Source: Rhodanobacter sp. DHG33
Lineage (GTDB): Bacteria; Pseudomonadota; Gammaproteobacteria; Xanthomonadales; Rhodanobacteraceae
NCBI RefSeq assembly: GCF_014843005.1
Contig: NZ_JACYXM010000001.1
Span: 1-64,000 of the forward strand
DNA length: 64,000 bases
Direction: 5' to 3'
Positions 28,002-38,251 of this stretch are shown here, piece by piece. Made by a program: the position numbers and the translations under genes. Every line of letters begins with the position of its first letter. Position 1 is the stretch's first letter. The notes under the pieces were generated by a model that did not search any database, was not told where the DNA came from, and was given only the letters and a program-made list of their open reading frames with translations.

Positions 28002-28955
28002 ATGAAACCCCTCGTCCTGTCTTCCCTTCTAACGTTTGGCCTTGCCCTCTCCGGCAGCACGGCCGCGGCACAGCTCACGGCAGCCCCGGACTTCACCGGC
28101 ATCGACCACTGGATCAACTCGCCGCCGCTGACCATGGCCAGCCTGCACGGCAAGGTCGTACTGGTCGATTTCTGGGCTTATTCGTGCATCAACTGCGTGC
28201 GCGAGTTGCCGCATGTCGAGCACCTGTACGAAACCTACAAGGACAAGGGATTGATGGTGGTCGGTGTGCATTCGCCGGAATTCGATTTCGAGAAGAATCC
28301 TTCCAACGTCACCACCGCCGTACAGCGATTGAACGTCACCTTCCCGGTCGCCATGGACAGCGGGCATGCAACTTGGTCGGCATGGCACAACCAGTACTGG
28401 CCCGCCGAATACCTGATCGACCAGAACGGCCAACTGATCGGCCACCAGTACGGCGAAGGCGGCTACCTGCGCATGGAAAATGCGATACGCACACTGCTTG
28501 GCCTGAGCGCGCTGCCCGACACTGGCGCTACAGATGGCGACGCCACCACCGATGGCGATACGCCGGAAATGCTGCTGGGCACCGAGGCCCAGACAGGCCT
28601 GGACAGCTCCGAGGACGGACACAACGGCCTGCGTCGTTTTCCCACCGCAGGTCAACCCGCACCCAACCATTACGCGTTAACGGGCCTGTGGAGAATCACG
28701 GACGAGTGCGCAGCCTTGGCCGGCTCCGAAGGAAGCATCGCGATGCGATTCAAGGCCACCAAGCTTTACATGGTCGCCAACGCAGACACCCCCATCACCC
28801 TGGAAGTGACGGTCGATGGCAAATTGCAACCACCTGTCACTGTTCAGGGCAGTCATCTCTACACCCTATTCGATGGGCGTGCCGACGGCAGCCACTTGTT
28901 GAAGTTGCACATTCCTGCGAAGGGGTTGCAGGTCTACAGTTTCAGCTTCGGTTGA
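28002..28955 (+). CDS. Secreted thioredoxin-like protein with CINC active site (DipZ-like)
   Basis: A 317-residue periplasmic redox protein. The signal peptide ends around STAAAQ. The thioredoxin domain follows (PDFTGIDHWINS to about residue 165), with the active site Cys62-Ile-Asn-Cys65 in WAYSCINCVREL, the motif seen in DipZ proteins, and the cis-Pro region YWPAEYLID. The C-terminal 120 residues form a beta-rich domain (LTGLWRITDECAALAGSEGS onward) like the C-terminus of DipZ. The CcdA-type membrane part of DipZ is absent here, so its electron donor must be elsewhere (DsbD at 58374 is a candidate). It follows the TonB-dependent receptor by 179 nt. Confidence 0.88.
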   Translation: MKPLVLSSLLTFGLALSGSTAAAQLTAAPDFTGIDHWINSPPLTMASLHGKVVLVDFWAYSCINCVRELPHVEHLYETYKDKGLMVVGVHSPEFDFEKNPSNVTTAVQRLNVTFPVAMDSGHATWSAWHNQYWPAEYLIDQNGQLIGHQYGEGGYLRMENAIRTLLGLSALPDTGATDGDATTDGDTPEMLLGTEAQTGLDSSEDGHNGLRRFPTAGQPAPNHYALTGLWRITDECAALAGSEGSIAMRFKATKLYMVANADTPITLEVTVDGKLQPPVTVQGSHLYTLFDGRADGSHLLKLHIPAKGLQVYSFSFG

Positions 28956-29198
28956 TTTACCCCTTGCATGCCGGCAAAGGCGATTTCCGCTTGAGCCATG
29001 CGGGCTTCCAGAAATCCCGCCATATCTACATCACGGGTCCCGCCGCCATCTGATCGGCAGGCGGTTTGCTACGGTACCTGGATGAATCGGGCCGACGGCC
29101 TCCCTGCGCGCGATACCCATGCGACCCGGCATCTGATGACTCCTCTCCCGGGCATCGCTTCATCGAGACGGATCGTATACTGCGGAGGCAACTCCTCC

Positions 29199-30680
29199 AT
29201 GGCCACGAATATTGCGGAGACGCTCTCCGAAAGCGCAGACATGTTCCTGGAACTCGACGGCCATGGCCCGCACTACGCGCAACTGGCCCGGGCGCTCAGA
29301 GAGGCCGTCCTCGACGGCCGCCTGACGACCGGCGCCCGCCTGCCGCCCACGCGAGAGCTCGCCCGCGAACTGGAACTGTCCCGCACCACCGTGCTGGCCG
29401 CCTACGAACAACTGCGCGCCGAAGGCTTCATCGAAGGTCACGCCGGCTCGGGAAGCTACGTGGCATCGCTGCAGACCCATCCGCCGCTGCTCCCCGCCGC
29501 ACCGACGATCGAGCCGCCGTCGCGCTTTGCGCAGCGGGCTCGGCTGGTGCGCATTCCCGGCATCGCCACGAAACACCGCGGGCTGCGCTACGAACTGCAG
29601 TACGGCCATTCGCAGATCAACCCGGCGCTGAATGGCATCTGGGGGCGGGAGTTGGCGCGAGCGGCCATCTACACTCCACCCCAGATCACCCACGTACAGG
29701 GCCTGCCGGCCCTGCGCAAACAGATCTGCGATTACCTCGCGCACCGCCGCGGCGTGCGCGTCTCGCCCGAGCAGGTCATGGTCGTCGCCGGAACCCAGCA
29801 GGCCGTGACCATCGCGGCGCGCGTACTGCTGGACGAAGGCGATGCGGTGGCGCTGGAAGAGCCGCACTATTTCAGCATGCACCAGGCGCTGGTCGCGCAC
29901 GGCGCACGGATATGTCCCGTGCGCACCGACCACGACGGTCTGGTCTGCGCCGAACTGCCGCAAATTTCGCCCCGCCTCGTCTGCGTGACGCCCTCGCACC
30001 AGTTTCCCACCGGCGCCGTGCTTTCGCTGCCGCGCAGGCTGGAGCTGCTGCGCTACGCGGAGAAACACCAATGCTGGATCCTCGAGGACGACTACGACGG
30101 CGAGTTCCGCTACGACGCCCATCCGCTGGCGGCACTGCGTTCGCTCGACGAAGGCGACCGCGTGATCTACGTAGGCACCTTCTCCAAGGTGCTGTTCGGG
30201 ACCCTGCGGCTGGCTTACATGGTGCTGCCGGTGGCGCTGGTCGATGACTTCGTCAATGCCAAGTACCTGAGCGACGTCGCCAGCCCCGGCATCGAACAGG
30301 CCGCCTTGGCGCACTTCATGGAGGATGGCGGCTTCGAACGCCATCTGCGGCTTGCCCGCAAGGAGCTGCAGGCGCGTCGCGAGGCGCTGACCGAAGGATT
30401 GCGCCAGTACGCGGGAGATCGCGTGGAGATCGCCGGCTCGCCTGCCGGCATGCACGTCGTGGCCTGGTTGCGCGGCTACGACCACACCCGCGCCGAGGCT
30501 TTGGTCGAGCTCGCACGCGAACGCGGGCTGGGCCTGTACTCGATGACCCCGCACTATCTGGTCCCGCCTGCGCGTCCCGGTTTGCTGCTGGGCTACTGCG
30601 GCCTGTCGGTCACGACGCTGCGCGAAGCCATGCAGCTGTTCGGCCAATGCCTGGACGACATGGACGCGCGACAGGTTTAG
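29199..30680 (+). CDS. MocR-type regulator (GntR HTH fused to class I aminotransferase)
   Basis: A 493-residue PLP-dependent transcription regulator. The first 85 residues are a GntR winged helix (RLPPTRELARELELSRTTVL and EGFIEGHAGSGSYV). The rest is a fold-type I aminotransferase: GTQQAVTIAARVLL, VTPSHQFPTGAVLSL, EDDYDGEFRY, and the PLP lysine in VGTFSKVLFGTLRLAYMVLP. The ATG at 29199 has GGAGG 9 nt upstream, and TATACT at about 29176 may be the -10. Such regulators often control neighbouring vitamin B6, GABA or ectoine genes, but no such target is adjacent here. Confidence 0.93.
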   Translation: MATNIAETLSESADMFLELDGHGPHYAQLARALREAVLDGRLTTGARLPPTRELARELELSRTTVLAAYEQLRAEGFIEGHAGSGSYVASLQTHPPLLPAAPTIEPPSRFAQRARLVRIPGIATKHRGLRYELQYGHSQINPALNGIWGRELARAAIYTPPQITHVQGLPALRKQICDYLAHRRGVRVSPEQVMVVAGTQQAVTIAARVLLDEGDAVALEEPHYFSMHQALVAHGARICPVRTDHDGLVCAELPQISPRLVCVTPSHQFPTGAVLSLPRRLELLRYAEKHQCWILEDDYDGEFRYDAHPLAALRSLDEGDRVIYVGTFSKVLFGTLRLAYMVLPVALVDDFVNAKYLSDVASPGIEQAALAHFMEDGGFERHLRLARKELQARREALTEGLRQYAGDRVEIAGSPAGMHVVAWLRGYDHTRAEALVELARERGLGLYSMTPHYLVPPARPGLLLGYCGLSVTTLREAMQLFGQCLDDMDARQV

Positions 30681-30724
30681 AACCTGCTTTCCGGGAGCCG
30701 CGATATCCGCGATCCCAACGTTTC

Positions 30725-30817
30725 TGTTTGTATGGGCGAGGCTGCTTTCGCTATCGCAAGAAACAGGGTAGTTCCGGTCACCTGCCGCCACCCGGGTTCC
30801 TTTCCTTGCTGATCCAC
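30725..30817 (+). repeat. Dispersed repeat, copy 2 (degenerate)
   Basis: Within the 424-bp gap between the MocR gene and ppa, this stretch aligns with copy 1: GCAAGAAACAGGGTAGTTCC here against GCAAGGAACAAAGCAGTTTC there, and CACCTGCCGCCACCCGGGTT against CGCCTGCCGGCGCCCGAGTT. The palindrome of copy 1 has decayed (GTTCCTTTCCTTGCTGATCC), so the stem no longer forms. The remaining part of the gap holds no gene that I can support. Confidence 0.55.
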
Positions 30818-31104
30818 GCGTCATCGTTGGAATGATGCGAACGGTGAAACCGTGCCGTAGGGCCTAGCGATTGGAGTCACTCCTGCCTGCGCGATAGGGG
30901 CAGCGGCTGGAAACCTAGATCCATAGCTGGCCGTCGCGCCGCGGGCAGCACAAGCAAGTCGCTCACGAAGCGCCCGCAACGCTCACGCGGAGGAAGCGCG
31001 GCAGCCCTCCGGCCCTGGCGTTCAGCCGTCGCTGCTGCATCGCAGCAGCCTTTTGCCTTATGCTAGCGAGCTGACTTTCCACCCTATCGCGCAAGGACAT
31101 CCCC

Positions 31105-31641
31105 ATGGGTCTGCACCTGGTTCCCGCCGGCCGCAACGTGCCGGACGAAATCAACGTCATCATCGAAATCCCCAAGGACGCCGAGCCGGTCAAGTACGAG
31201 GTGGACAAGGATTCGGGCGCCATCTTCGTCGACCGCATCCTGTCCACGCCGATGCGCTACCCGTGCAACTACGGCTACGTGCCGGGCACGCTGGGCGGCG
31301 ACGGCGATCCGCTGGACGTGCTGGTGATCCTGCCGCTGCCGCTGACGGTGGGCTCGGTGATCCGCTGCCATCCGGTCGGCATGTTGAAGATGACCGACGA
31401 GGCCGGCAGCGACGAGAAGCTGCTGGCGATCCCCTCGCCCAAGGTGTTTCCCGGCTACGCCCACATCAACGACATCAAGGGTGTTTCGCCGCACTGGCTG
31501 GAACGCATCGGCCACTTCTTCGAACACTACAAGGATCTCGAGAAGGGCAAGTGGGTGAAGGTGGACGGCTGGGAAGGCGCCGACGCGGCGAAGACCGAGA
31601 TCGTCGCCGGCGTGGAGCGCTACAAAGCATCCAAGGCCTGA
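31105..31641 (+). CDS. ppa: Soluble inorganic pyrophosphatase
   Basis: A 178-residue family I pyrophosphatase hydrolysing cytosolic pyrophosphate. Landmarks are [37 protein letters not shown] with the metal-binding DGDPLDVLV Asp cluster, and a C-terminal [16 protein letters not shown]. The start at 31105 ([16 protein letters not shown]) is standard. Its presence beside Pfp and HppA means two enzymes compete for the same pyrophosphate pool. A strong terminator follows. Confidence 0.97.
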   Translation: MGLHLVPAGRNVPDEINVIIEIPKDAEPVKYEVDKDSGAIFVDRILSTPMRYPCNYGYVPGTLGGDGDPLDVLVILPLPLTVGSVIRCHPVGMLKMTDEAGSDEKLLAIPSPKVFPGYAHINDIKGVSPHWLERIGHFFEHYKDLEKGKWVKVDGWEGADAAKTEIVAGVERYKASKA

Positions 31642-31655
31642 TCCTCCGCATGGAA

Positions 31656-31690
31656 ACGGTGCGCCGCTGCGAAGCGGCGCACCGTTTTTT
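31656..31690 (+). terminator. Intrinsic terminator after ppa
   Basis: A perfect 13-bp stem ACGGTGCGCCGCT (31656-31668) and AGCGGCGCACCGT (31673-31685), 4-nt GCGA loop, then a run of six T (31685-31690). It is 15 nt past the ppa stop. Confidence 0.92.
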
Positions 31691-31750
31691 ATGCCTGCTC
31701 CAGGCCGCTGCGCACGCGGACCTTGCGCTTCGCGGCAACCGCGCCGCGGA

Positions 31751-32317
31751 TCAGATCTGCATCGGCAGGCTGCGCACGGCCAGGGCGGTCATCACCTGCG
31801 ACCAGCCGACGACGATCAGGTCGATGCCGATGAACAGGCCGATCACCCACAGTCCGCTCGCCGGCCATTGCGCCCAGATCAGCACGCCGAGAACCAGGGT
31901 CACGATGCCGTTGAGGATCACCCACCCGCGGCCCGGCGCATGCACGCCCCAACCCGCCACGATGCGGAACACGCCGCCCACGACGAAATAGATCGCCAGC
32001 AGCAGGGTCATCACGACGGCACCGGCCAACGGGTTGCGCAGCAGCATGAAGCCCACGACGACGGCCAGCACGGCATTCAACGCATGCAGCAGCAGGTGGC
32101 CGCTGCCGCGGTGCCGGAATGTCTGCACGCCTTCGATGATGCCCGCCAGCAACAGGATCCATCCGAACACGAGCGCCGAAGTGACGGTGGCGACCACCGA
32201 ATCCACCAGCGCGACGATGCCGAGCATCAGCAACAACACGCCCAGCGCGAGCAACCAGCCCCAGTTATGCCGCAATTCCCCGGCGATGGCCGCCGGCATG
32301 CCTACGGGTCGACTCAT
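31751..32317 (-). CDS. HdeD family membrane protein
   Basis: A 188-residue inner-membrane protein with six helices, arranged as three helical hairpins, matching the HdeD (acid-resistance membrane protein) family. The start MSRPVGMPAAIAGELRHNWG is followed by GWLLALGVLLLMLGIVALVD, typical of family members. GGAGG lies 6 nt before the ATG at 32317. In enterobacteria HdeD supports survival at low pH; the role here is assumed, not shown. It is downstream of the ferritin-like gene on the same strand with a gap of 74 nt. Confidence 0.88.
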   Translation of the reverse strand: MSRPVGMPAAIAGELRHNWGWLLALGVLLLMLGIVALVDSVVATVTSALVFGWILLLAGIIEGVQTFRHRGSGHLLLHALNAVLAVVVGFMLLRNPLAGAVVMTLLLAIYFVVGGVFRIVAGWGVHAPGRGWVILNGIVTLVLGVLIWAQWPASGLWVIGLFIGIDLIVVGWSQVMTALAVRSLPMQI

Positions 32318-32391
32318 GCTGCCTCCTTCCACATCGGCCAACCGGATGCGTGCACGGCGCCCATCCACCCGGCGCGCTGCTACACCCTCTG

Positions 32392-32967
32392 TCAGCGTCG
32401 CTTCGCGGGCCGGGCGGGCTCGCCCTTCTTGCCCAGCTGCTCCAGTAGGGAATTCATGTCCTCGGCATGCTCTTCTTCCATCGCGAGGATTCCTTCCAGC
32501 ACGCGTCGGGTGGTGGGATCGTCCTTGCCCACGTAGTCGATCATCTCGCGGTAGCTGTCGATGGCGATGCGCTCGGCCACCAGGTCTTCCTTGATCATGT
32601 CCACGATGTCCTCACCCTCGACATAGTCGGCATGGCTGCGCGTGGCCAGGCCATCGGGCGAGAAATTCGGCTTGCCGTCGAGCTGGGTGATGCGCTCGGC
32701 CAGCAAGTCGGCATGGCCCTGCTCCTCGTTCGCGTGCTGCAGGAACTCCTGCTTGATCGCCTGCGAATGGATGCCGGACGCCATGTAGTAGTGGTACTTG
32801 TAGCGCAGCACGCAGACGATCTCGGTGGCGAGCGCGTGGTTGAGCAGCTTCACTACGGTGGCACGGTCGGCCTTGTAGCCCGCGATCATCGCGCCCTTGT
32901 CGATGTCCTGGCGCGCACGCTTGCGGATGGCCGAGAGGTCGCTGACGAAGGGCTTGGCTTTGGACAT
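32392..32967 (-). CDS. Ferritin-like/bacterioferritin-type protein
   Basis: A 191-residue four-helix-bundle protein. Candidate diiron ligands are Glu in ALATEIVCVLRYKYH, E and H in HANEEQGHADLLAERI, E in DLVAERIAIDSYREM, and E/H in AMEEEHAEDMNSLL, the pattern of the ferritin superfamily. N- and C-termini are rich in Lys (SKAKP, GKKGEPARPAKRR), longer than in classic bacterioferritin and perhaps DNA-contacting. The ATG at 32967 has GGAG upstream. Iron storage or oxidative-stress protection is inferred. Confidence 0.88.
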   Translation of the reverse strand: MSKAKPFVSDLSAIRKRARQDIDKGAMIAGYKADRATVVKLLNHALATEIVCVLRYKYHYYMASGIHSQAIKQEFLQHANEEQGHADLLAERITQLDGKPNFSPDGLATRSHADYVEGEDIVDMIKEDLVAERIAIDSYREMIDYVGKDDPTTRRVLEGILAMEEEHAEDMNSLLEQLGKKGEPARPAKRR

Positions 32968-33025
32968 GGCTGGCTCCTGCGGCTGTTTGCAACGGGCATG
33001 GCACTCCACCCTAGGCAGGCGCATG

Positions 33026-33057
33026 AAAAAGCCAGGTGAAGGTTCCTTCACCTGGCT
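33026..33057 (-). terminator. Intrinsic terminator after thiC
   Basis: On the minus strand a perfect 13-bp stem AGCCAGGTGAAGG / CCTTCACCTGGCT with an AA loop is followed by TTTTT. It lies just past the thiC stop at 33085 and ahead of the ferritin-like gene. Confidence 0.88.
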
Positions 33058-33084
33058 TCATCCATTCGGCCATCGCGTGCGGCG

Positions 33085-35213
<2,129 letters not shown>

Positions 35214-35262
35214 TTCTGGAATGGCTATTCAAGCACGAAGCGGCCTCGGGCCGCGAGTGCGG

Positions 35263-35913
35263 TCAGCGTGGCAGGTAGGCGCGCAGGAAGGTGGCCACGC
35301 CGGCACGGGCGGTGGCCTCGATCTCGGCAGCATAGCTCTCGCTGCAATCCACGCAGCCGAACATGCGGCGCATGAACAGGTCGCCCTTGATGAGCGCGAA
35401 AAACTGCACGCAGGCGCGCGGCACGTCGCCGATGGCGAGCTGGCCGGCATCGACCGCATGCTGCAGCAGGCGTTCCATCAATCCGTGCGTGCGCAACGTG
35501 CCTTCCTCCCACAGCAGCCGGCCGAAGCGCGGGTTGCCCTGGCGGCAATCGCCGAGGATGGCGCGGAAAGTGCCCACCGTCTCGGCGTCGCAGTCGAGCC
35601 GCGCATGGATCAGCGCCACGCGCAGCAGGGTCTGCTCGATGGGAGCATGCGCGTCGTAGTCGTAGGTGTTTTCCGGGAGCAGATCCTCGACACGGGCGCG
35701 GATCACCTCGCGGAACAGATTGTCCTTGTCGCCGAAATGGCTATAGACGGTGAGCTTGGAGACGCCGGCTTCCGCGGCGATGGCATCCATGCTGGTGCCG
35801 GCGAAGGCATTGCGAATGAACAGCGCCTTGGCCGCCGCGAGGATCGCTGCGCGCTTCTCCAAGTCTTTCGGTCGCCCCGGCCCCTGCGACCTGACCGACG
35901 AAATGATGCTCAT
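35263..35913 (-). CDS. TetR/AcrR family repressor
   Basis: A 216-residue repressor. The N-terminal HTH is clear: KRAAILAAAKALFIRNAF, TSMDAIAAEAGVSKLTVYSH and FGDKDNLFREVI. The C-terminal ligand domain contains LLREEGT-like LLWEEGTLRTHGLMERLL and FALIKGDLFMRRMFG, as in the AefR-like branch. The ATG at 35913 is chosen over an open extension to 36105 that has no family similarity. It diverges from a Pcm-like gene and tolC; a perfect palindrome lies between them. Its most likely targets are itself and possibly tolC. Confidence 0.92.
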   Translation of the reverse strand: MSIISSVRSQGPGRPKDLEKRAAILAAAKALFIRNAFAGTSMDAIAAEAGVSKLTVYSHFGDKDNLFREVIRARVEDLLPENTYDYDAHAPIEQTLLRVALIHARLDCDAETVGTFRAILGDCRQGNPRFGRLLWEEGTLRTHGLMERLLQHAVDAGQLAIGDVPRACVQFFALIKGDLFMRRMFGCVDCSESYAAEIEATARAGVATFLRAYLPR

Positions 35914-35947
35914 GTCCGAAGCCTTCCCAAAACAATGCGAGGTCTTT

Positions 35948-35953
35948 ATTATA
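35948..35953 (-). promoter_or_regulatory. Candidate -10 box of tetR
   Basis: A consensus TATAAT on the minus strand, 35 nt ahead of the tetR start. The -35 at 17-bp spacing is CTGGAA, a weak match, consistent with a regulated promoter. Confidence 0.5.
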
Positions 35954-35991
35954 CGCCCTGGTTTACTTATTTCCAGCCACACGGCGGTAAA

Positions 35992-36007
35992 AGTGTCCGC
36001 GGACACT
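35992..36007. promoter_or_regulatory. Perfect 16-bp palindrome, probable TetR operator
   Basis: AGTGTCCGCGGACACT is an exact inverted repeat. It lies upstream of the tetR -10 box, between tetR (start 35913) and the Pcm-like gene (start 36155). Size and symmetry fit a TetR-family operator. It is not part of any gene. Confidence 0.65.
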
Positions 36008-36154
36008 GCCCGGGACATGACTTGCGTCAGTGTATCGCGGTGACTTCCGGCACTTCGTGATGCAACGTGCTGGCCGCAGTCTAGCCGTTGTCGAAGCTGG
36101 GCCAAGCCCTTATCCTTTCAGGTCTTTTTTCGACTCTTACGGAACCCGGCAGAC

Positions 36155-36799
36155 ATGGCGATGAACTTCGAGCAGGCACGGACGAACATGGTGGAAAACC
36201 AGGTGCGTCCCTGGGAGGTGCTGAACGGTCGCGTACTCGACACGCTCGGCCGCGTGCGGCGCGAGGAGTTCGTCGCCCCCGAGCACCGCCAGCTCGCCTT
36301 CGCCGACCTGTGCCTGCCGCTGGGCCACGGCGAAACGATGATGAAGCCGGTGCTGGAAGGCCGCGTGCTGCAGGCGTTGGACCTGCAGGCAACCGACCGT
36401 GTGCTGGAGATCGGCACCGGCTCGGGCTTCCTCACCGCCTGCCTCGCCAACCTCGCCGCCGAAGTCGTCAGCGTGGACATCCACGCCGACTTCACCACCA
36501 CGGCCGGCAAGCGCCTGCAGGCCACCGGCGTGACGAACGCCCAGCTGCACACCGGCGAAGCCGTGAACGGCTGGCAGCCGGACGGCCAGTTCGACGTGGT
36601 GGTCGCCACCGGCGCCGTGGCCGAAGTGCCTTCGCGCTGGATGGGCTGGCTGAAGCCGGGCGGTCGCCTGCTGGCGATCCGCGGCGAATCGCCCGTGCAG
36701 AAAGTCGTACTGATCACCGGCGAAGGCGAGGACAGCCTGCTCGAAACCGACCTGCCCTACCTCGTCAACGCTGCACCCGCGCCACGTTTCGCGCTCTGA
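36155..36799 (+). CDS. Protein-L-isoaspartate O-methyltransferase-like protein
   Basis: A 214-residue SAM-dependent methyltransferase of the Pcm family, which repairs isoaspartyl residues. MVENQVRPWEV, RVRREEFVAPEHR and the SAM-binding RVLEIGTGSGFLTACLA are visible, followed by VVSVDIHADF and FDVVVATGAVAEVP. Some classic Pcm motifs at the N-terminus are weaker, so I leave the gene symbol open. The tolC gene follows after 37 nt, probably in one operon. Linkage of a Pcm-like gene to tolC recurs in gammaproteobacteria as I recall it. Confidence 0.88.
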   Translation: MAMNFEQARTNMVENQVRPWEVLNGRVLDTLGRVRREEFVAPEHRQLAFADLCLPLGHGETMMKPVLEGRVLQALDLQATDRVLEIGTGSGFLTACLANLAAEVVSVDIHADFTTTAGKRLQATGVTNAQLHTGEAVNGWQPDGQFDVVVATGAVAEVPSRWMGWLKPGGRLLAIRGESPVQKVVLITGEGEDSLLETDLPYLVNAAPAPRFAL

Positions 36800-36836
36800 A
36801 CACCTCACCGTCCCGACCGTCCCCACGAGGCAATCC

Positions 36837-38186
36837 ATGCGTTTGAAGCTGCTCACCCTGGCACTGGCACTGGCCACCGTCTCGTTGCCCAGCCATGGCG
36901 AAGACCTGATGGATGCCTATCGTCAGGCACGCGCCAACGACCCGACGCTCGCCCAGGCCGATGCCACCCGCCTCTCCACCGGCGAAGGCGTCAATCAGGC
37001 GCGTGCCCTGCTGCTGCCGCAGATCAGCGGCACGTACTCGCTGAACCAGACCACCGGTGGTGGCGGTCAGGATGTACAGGATCCGAGCAACCCGAACCAA
37101 TTCATCAGCACCAGCTCGTTCGGTCACAGCCGCACGCGCAGCCTCGGCCTCGACCTCAGCCAGACGGTGTTCGACTTCAGCAAGTACGCTGGCCTCAAGG
37201 CCGCGCATGCCTCGGCAAACGCGCAGGACGAGACCTACGAAGCCGCGCTGCAGAACCTCTACGTGCGCGTCGCCACGGCGTATTTCACGGTACTCACCGA
37301 CGAGGACCAGCTCACCTTCGCCAAGGCCAACGAGGAGGCGTACAAGGAGCAGTACGATCAGGCCGTGCAACAGTACAAGGTCGGCATCGCGGCGATCACT
37401 GGCGAATTCCAGGCCAAGTCCTATTACGAGGCGGCCAAGGCGCAGACCATCGCCGCGCAGAACACCCTGGACAACGATCGCGAAGCGCTCAGCCAGATCA
37501 CAGGCCAGCCCACCGGCAGCCTGAAGAAGCTGCGCGACGACCTGCCGATGAACCTGCCCGAGCCCTCCGATCCCGACGCATGGGTGAAGCAGGCGCTGAT
37601 CAACAATCCCAGCCTGCTGGCACAGCAGCAGAACGTGCGCGCAGCCGACGCCAATGTCACCGTGGCGCGTTCCGGCCACCTACCCACAATCACCGCCAGC
37701 GTCAGCTACAGCAAGAGCGCGAGCTGGTACGAGGATGCGGCCATCCATTCCAACGTCCCATCGCAGACCACCGTGGGGCTCTCGCTCAACGTACCGATCT
37801 TCTCCGGCGGCATGGTCCAGTCGCAGGTGCGTCAGTCCATCTACAACCGCGATGCCGCGCAGGACTCGATGGAAATCGAGCGCCGCCAGGTGAAGGCGAG
37901 TGCGCTGAATTACTACCGCTCGGTGCTGGCCGGCATCAGCCAGGTAGAGTCGGGCAAGGCGGCGGTCGATTCCGCGCAGAAGGCGCTGGACGCCACCCGC
38001 GCCGGCTTCAACGTTGGCACGCAGACCATGGTCAACGTGTTGCTGGCGATCCAGACCCTCACGCAGTCGGAAGGTAGCTACTCGCAGGCGCGCCACCAGC
38101 TGGTGCTGGACCGCCTGCTGCTGAAGCAGAGTGCCGGCACTGCCAGCCTCGACGATCTGCAGAACATCAACTCGCTGCTGCAGTAA
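36837..38186 (+). CDS. tolC: TolC family outer-membrane efflux/secretion channel
   Basis: A 449-residue outer-membrane factor. After a signal peptide ending around PSHG-ED, two repeated outer-membrane-efflux halves follow. The first begins DLMDAYRQARANDPTLAQAD and the second WVKQALINNPSLLAQQQNVR; both have long helical barrels (for example TEDQL-like TDEDQLTFAKANEEAYKEQY). VPIFSGGMVQSQVRQS and GFNVGTQTMVNVL are hallmark TolC motifs. It is followed by a strong terminator. It can pair with many inner-membrane pumps; none is encoded beside it. Confidence 0.94.
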   Translation: MRLKLLTLALALATVSLPSHGEDLMDAYRQARANDPTLAQADATRLSTGEGVNQARALLLPQISGTYSLNQTTGGGGQDVQDPSNPNQFISTSSFGHSRTRSLGLDLSQTVFDFSKYAGLKAAHASANAQDETYEAALQNLYVRVATAYFTVLTDEDQLTFAKANEEAYKEQYDQAVQQYKVGIAAITGEFQAKSYYEAAKAQTIAAQNTLDNDREALSQITGQPTGSLKKLRDDLPMNLPEPSDPDAWVKQALINNPSLLAQQQNVRAADANVTVARSGHLPTITASVSYSKSASWYEDAAIHSNVPSQTTVGLSLNVPIFSGGMVQSQVRQSIYNRDAAQDSMEIERRQVKASALNYYRSVLAGISQVESGKAAVDSAQKALDATRAGFNVGTQTMVNVLLAIQTLTQSEGSYSQARHQLVLDRLLLKQSAGTASLDDLQNINSLLQ

Positions 38187-38205
38187 GCCTCAGGCAAGCG
38201 CCATG

Positions 38206-38245
38206 ACGACGAAGGCCGGGCGGTTGCCCGGCCTTCGTCGTTTCG
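38206..38245 (+). terminator. Intrinsic terminator after tolC
   Basis: A perfect 16-bp stem ACGACGAAGGCCGGGC (38206-38221) and GCCCGGCCTTCGTCGT (38226-38241), GGTT loop, then TTC. It also sits just beyond the convergent waaA stop and may serve both. Confidence 0.88.
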
Positions 38246-38251
38246 GTGCGA

